A program made the position numbers and the translations under genes. A DNA stretch of 64,000 bases, from the NCBI GenBank assembly GCA_002238965.1, contig MPNJ01000001.1:248001-312000 (forward strand), read 5' to 3'. Below, one piece after another: positions 61,196 through 64,000 of the stretch. The notes below the pieces were generated by a model. The model saw only the letters and a program-made list of their open reading frames with translations. It did no database searches and was not told the DNA's origin. Numbering within the stretch: position 1 is the stretch's first letter; every line of letters starts with the position of its first letter. The stretch comes from Nitrospinae bacterium bin107. GTDB lineage: Bacteria > UBA8248.

Positions 61196-61919
61196 CTTCT
61201 TTCACTTCTCCTTCGGATTGCCCGTCATCCGCCCCGTCAGCCGGGCTGATTTCAATATCCGCTCCCTTGAGCGCTTCGGCCAGAGGAGCCGTCAGTTTTC
61301 CATCGTCCACCGAGACGTCTTCCGCTTTCCTGCCCGATTTCTTGCGCGGCGTTGTATCCTTTTTGGGCGGTTTTGTCGATTTCGGCGCGAGAACCATCGT
61401 CATGTTCCGGCCCTCAAGGTTGGGGAACTGCTCCACCGTACCGATTTCGATGAGTTCGTTCGCCATTCTCTCCAAGAGTTTTCGCCCCAGGTCGGGGTGA
61501 GTTACCTCGCGTCCGCGGAACATGATGGTGACCTTCGCCTTGTTCCCGTCGTTCAAAAACCGCTCCGCGTGTTTTCTCTTGATAGCGTAGTCATGCTCTT
61601 CGATCTTGATGCGAAGCTTGACCTCTTTCACCTCCACCACGCGCTGTTTCTTCTTGGCTTCCTGCGCCTTCTTCTGCTGCGTGTACTTGTAGCGGCCGAG
61701 GTCCATGATCTTGCATACGGGCGGGTCCGCGTTGGGAGATACCTCGACGAGATCCAGATCCCTGTCCTCTGCGGCCTCCACCGCCTCCTCCACGGGGAGT
61801 ACGCCGAGCTGCTGACCGTCCTCGTCGATGACCCGCACCATCGGAACGCGTATGTCCCGGTTGGCTCTGGGGCCTGTGGCCGTCGGGTGAATATCCCGTC
61901 CTCTAAAACGTGACGCCAT
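61188..61919 (-). CDS. infC: Translation initiation factor IF-3 with long C-terminal extension
   Basis: A 243-residue protein against about 175-180 for typical IF-3. The N-domain contains [20 protein letters not shown] and [20 protein letters not shown], and the C-domain [17 protein letters not shown] and [11 protein letters not shown]. About 60-70 extra residues follow: a basic [17 protein letters not shown] stretch and then a very acidic tail. Long IF-3 tails occur in some deltaproteobacteria. The start here is ATG, not the ATT of E. coli. It lies 1 bp after thrS. Confidence 0.93.
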   Translation of the reverse strand: MASRFRGRDIHPTATGPRANRDIRVPMVRVIDEDGQQLGVLPVEEAVEAAEDRDLDLVEVSPNADPPVCKIMDLGRYKYTQQKKAQEAKKKQRVVEVKEVKLRIKIEEHDYAIKRKHAERFLNDGNKAKVTIMFRGREVTHPDLGRKLLERMANELIEIGTVEQFPNLEGRNMTMVLAPKSTKPPKKDTTPRKKSGRKAEDVSVDDGKLTAPLAEALKGADIEISPADGADDGQSEGEVKEDA

Positions 61920-61920
61920 A

Positions 61921-63798
61921 TCAGACCGCTCCCGCGGTGAGTGATTTGTTCTCGATGTCGCTTCGCATTCTCTGCATAAGTTCCTCCAATGAAATGGACC
62001 CCAAGTCGCCTTGTTCGCGAAGCCTCAAGGAAACTTCTCCCGTTTCGGCTTCGCGCGCGCCGAGGATGAGCATGTACGGTATCTTGTCTCGCTGGGCTTC
62101 CCTTATTTTATACCCAATCTTCTCATTTCGGAAATCCCCCTCCGCGCGGAAGCCGGCGGCGAGCAGCTTGCTCTCCACCTCGCGGCCGTAGGGAATGTGA
62201 TCGTCGGTGATCGTCATGATGCGCGCCTGCTCGGGGGCGAGCCACGTGGGAAACGCGCCCGCGTAGTGTTCGATCAGCCCGCCCACGAAGCGCTCCATCG
62301 AACCCATGACGGTTCTGTGGATCATGATGACCTTATGACGCGCACCGTCCGCGCCGACGTAGTTGAGATCAAAGCGCTTGGGCAGGTTGAAGTCGAACTG
62401 GATGGTGGGTCCCTGCCAGCCGCGGCCCAGGGCGTCGCGCATCTTGATGTCGATTTTCGGGCCGTAGAACGCCGCCTCGCCCTCGATGCGCTTATAAGAG
62501 ATGCCTCGCTTCTCGAGCGCGCGGGTGAGCGCCGCCTCCGACGCCTCCCAGTCCTCAATCACCCCGGCGTACTTGCTGAAATCGGAAGAATCGTGCACCG
62601 AGAGTTCAGTCTCGAAATCCACATACCCGAATGTCTTCAGCATGTAGTGCGCCAGATCGATGACGCCCAGCACCTCGTCTTCGGCCTGTTCCGGCGTGCA
62701 GAAGATGTGCGCGTCATCCTGGGTGAAACCCCGCACCCGGAGCATCCCGTGCAGCGCGCCGCTTCGCTCGTAGCGGTAGACCGTGCCCAGCTCCGCCAAG
62801 CGGTAGGGCAGATCGCGGTAACTGTGTATCTTCTGCTGATAGATGAGGATGTGGCCCGGGCAGTTCATGGGTTTCAGGACGTATTCATCCTCGTCGATGT
62901 TCAGGACATACATGTTTTCCCGGTAAAAATCATAATGGCCCGAAGTCTTGAAGAGCACGTCGCGCGTGATGTGAGGGATGGAGACGAGCTGGTAGCCGCG
63001 CTTGACGTGCTCATCCTCCCAGAATCGCTCGATCACCTTTTTGACCGTCGTGCCACGAGGCTGCCAGTAGATGAGGCCGCCGCCCGCATCCTCATCGACC
63101 AGGAAAATACCGAGTTGCTTGCCGATGACGCGGTGGTCTCTTTTTTTCGCGTCCTCGAGCATTTGCAGATGATCGGCCAGGCTTTCTTTCGTCGCAAAGG
63201 CGGTGCCATAGATGCGCTGCAGCATCTTGTTCTTCTCGTCGCCTCGCCAGTAGGCGCCCGCCACGCTCAGGAGCTTGAAGTTGCGCAGCCAGCCCGTCCC
63301 GGGCACGTGCGGCCCCCGGCAGAGATCCACGAATTCGCCCTGTCGGTAGATGGAAAGCGCCTCGTCCTCAGGCAGGTCGTGGATCATCTCTATCTTGTAG
63401 TTCTCGCCCCTTTCCCCGAAAAGGGACAATGCGTCCGCGCGGGAGATGTCCTCGCGCTCGATGGCGTATTTCTTTTTGGCGAGTTTTTTCATTCTCGCCT
63501 CGATCGACTTCAGATCCTCGGGCGTGAAGGTGACGTCGACGTCGATGTCGTAATAAAACCCGTTTTCGATCGGGGGGCCGATGGTGAGCTGCGCACCCGG
63601 GTAGAGTTCCTGCACGGCCTGGGCCATGAGGTGTGCCGTACTGTGGCGCAGAATCTCCAGGCCCTCCTCGGAATCGAGGAGGATGAACTCCGGCTCGGCG
63701 TCGTCGGGAAGGCCGCGATTCAAATCAACGGGCGCGCCGTCAATCTTGAGTGCGATGGCATTATTGGGCAAGTCTTTTTGCTTGGTTTGCTGAGACAT
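61921..63798 (-). CDS. thrS: Threonyl-tRNA synthetase
   Basis: A 625-residue class II synthetase. A short N-terminal TGS-like segment (ALKIDGAPVDLNRGL) precedes the editing domain (HSTAHLMAQAVQELYPGAQL; FVDLCRGPHVPGTG). The catalytic core follows with KPMNCPGHILIYQ, YRLAELGTVYRYERSG, LRVRGFTQDDAHIFC and VMGSMERFVGGLIEHYAG. The anticodon-binding domain ends the protein. It leads the thrS-infC-rpmI-rplT translation operon, read away from the tRNA-Val gene upstream. Confidence 0.97.
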   Translation of the reverse strand: MSQQTKQKDLPNNAIALKIDGAPVDLNRGLPDDAEPEFILLDSEEGLEILRHSTAHLMAQAVQELYPGAQLTIGPPIENGFYYDIDVDVTFTPEDLKSIEARMKKLAKKKYAIEREDISRADALSLFGERGENYKIEMIHDLPEDEALSIYRQGEFVDLCRGPHVPGTGWLRNFKLLSVAGAYWRGDEKNKMLQRIYGTAFATKESLADHLQMLEDAKKRDHRVIGKQLGIFLVDEDAGGGLIYWQPRGTTVKKVIERFWEDEHVKRGYQLVSIPHITRDVLFKTSGHYDFYRENMYVLNIDEDEYVLKPMNCPGHILIYQQKIHSYRDLPYRLAELGTVYRYERSGALHGMLRVRGFTQDDAHIFCTPEQAEDEVLGVIDLAHYMLKTFGYVDFETELSVHDSSDFSKYAGVIEDWEASEAALTRALEKRGISYKRIEGEAAFYGPKIDIKMRDALGRGWQGPTIQFDFNLPKRFDLNYVGADGARHKVIMIHRTVMGSMERFVGGLIEHYAGAFPTWLAPEQARIMTITDDHIPYGREVESKLLAAGFRAEGDFRNEKIGYKIREAQRDKIPYMLILGAREAETGEVSLRLREQGDLGSISLEELMQRMRSDIENKSLTAGAV

Positions 63799-63892
63799 AA
63801 ACGGGCGTTGGCTGGCGCCGCAATCTCCTCTTGAAGTTCCTCGAATTATCCCCGCGATGCGGCGGCGATTCGCCTCATCGTCAATTCCAAAT

Positions 63893-63967
63893 TGGTAGGC
63901 GCGGGCGGTTTTGAACCGCCGACCTCTTGCGTGTCAAGCAAGCGCTCTCCCCCTGAGCTACGCGCCT
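63893..63967 (-). tRNA. tRNA-Val (anticodon GAC)
   Basis: A 75-nt cloverleaf: acceptor AGGCGCG/CGCGCCT, D-arm GCTCAGGGGGAGAGC, anticodon stem CTTGC/GCAAG with loop TTGACAC (anticodon GAC), and T-arm with GGCGG-TTCAAAA-CCGCC. A73 and an encoded CCA are present. It is about 95 bp upstream of thrS on the same strand. Confidence 0.95.
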
Positions 63968-64000
63968 TTGTCCGGCATATCCGGTATATCGAAATGATAG

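Noticed and set aside
52011-63834. Several long plus-strand ORFs opposite alaS, pheT, pheS and thrS
   Set aside because: All are antisense to unmistakable housekeeping genes.
1-64000. CRISPR array, insertion sequence, integrase or prophage
   Set aside because: No regularly spaced direct repeats, transposase, integrase or phage structural genes were seen.

Overview
The window looks like a chromosomal segment of an uncultured, moderately GC-rich, Gram-negative (diderm) bacterium. The Mla lipid-transport genes, a lipoprotein and several Sec signal peptides indicate a double membrane. The housekeeping set (thrS-infC-rpmI-rplT-pheS-pheT, zapA, a probable 6S RNA, 5-formyltetrahydrofolate cyclo-ligase, RNase Y with YmdB) fits a deltaproteobacterial, Tectomicrobia-like or related lineage better than a gamma-proteobacterium. 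This placement is inference from gene content, and I cannot name a species.

Layout. 1-12.2 kb is mostly minus-strand catabolic or accessory genes: a hydantoinase/oxoprolinase start, an M29/NicX-like enzyme, a degenerate SDR, a ThDP enzyme, a beta-decarboxylating dehydrogenase, an acyl-CoA dehydrogenase, a flavin monooxygenase, an oxaloacetate-decarboxylase-like ICL/PEPM protein with a YCII partner, and an EamA exporter. 12.2-13.5 kb holds toxin-antitoxin remnants and repeats. 13.7-20.3 kb is a plus-strand block: a CocE/NonD hydrolase followed by a complete, overlapping four-gene operon for 2-hydroxyisobutyryl-CoA metabolism (hcmB, acyl-CoA ligase, MeaB-type GTPase, hcmA). 20.3-28.6 kb has repeats, tRNA-Val, an M29 peptidase, one intact and one broken Kef-type antiporter, an RNA helicase and a dehydrogenase remnant. 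29.4-31.1 kb encodes an uncharacterised 346-residue protein and, just downstream, a selenoprotein of the UGSC type with an in-frame TGA followed by a hairpin suitable as a bacterial SECIS. 31-35.4 kb is a His-rich / cupredoxin-like / membrane protein cluster bracketed by two paralogous EamA transporters. 35.5-47.4 kb carries an EF-G paralog, a cold-shock protein, an M48 protease, a threonine aldolase, a metallo-beta-lactamase fold protein, mlaE-D-C and an MFS transporter. 47.4-64 kb is a long minus-strand housekeeping block (alaS, a true methylmalonyl-CoA mutase catalytic subunit, YmdB, RNase Y, 5-FCL, 6S RNA, zapA, a coiled-coil protein, pheT, pheS, rplT, a small membrane ORF, rpmI, infC, thrS, tRNA-Val).

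Most notable. (1) The UGSC selenoprotein at 30510-31055 would be split into two false ORFs by standard annotation. Its UGSCSSC redox motif and C-terminal IPHPVG segment recall the selenoprotein B (GrdB) subunit of glycine/betaine reductases. (2) The hcm operon's large subunit carries the Ile/Asp pair that marks 2-hydroxyisobutyryl-CoA mutase, while a second mutase in the same window keeps the Tyr/Ala pair of methylmalonyl-CoA mutase. (3) Intergenic regions contain a dispersed family of palindromes ending in TGTCCCTAC or CCGCCCCTAC. No CRISPR array, insertion sequence, prophage or replication origin was seen.
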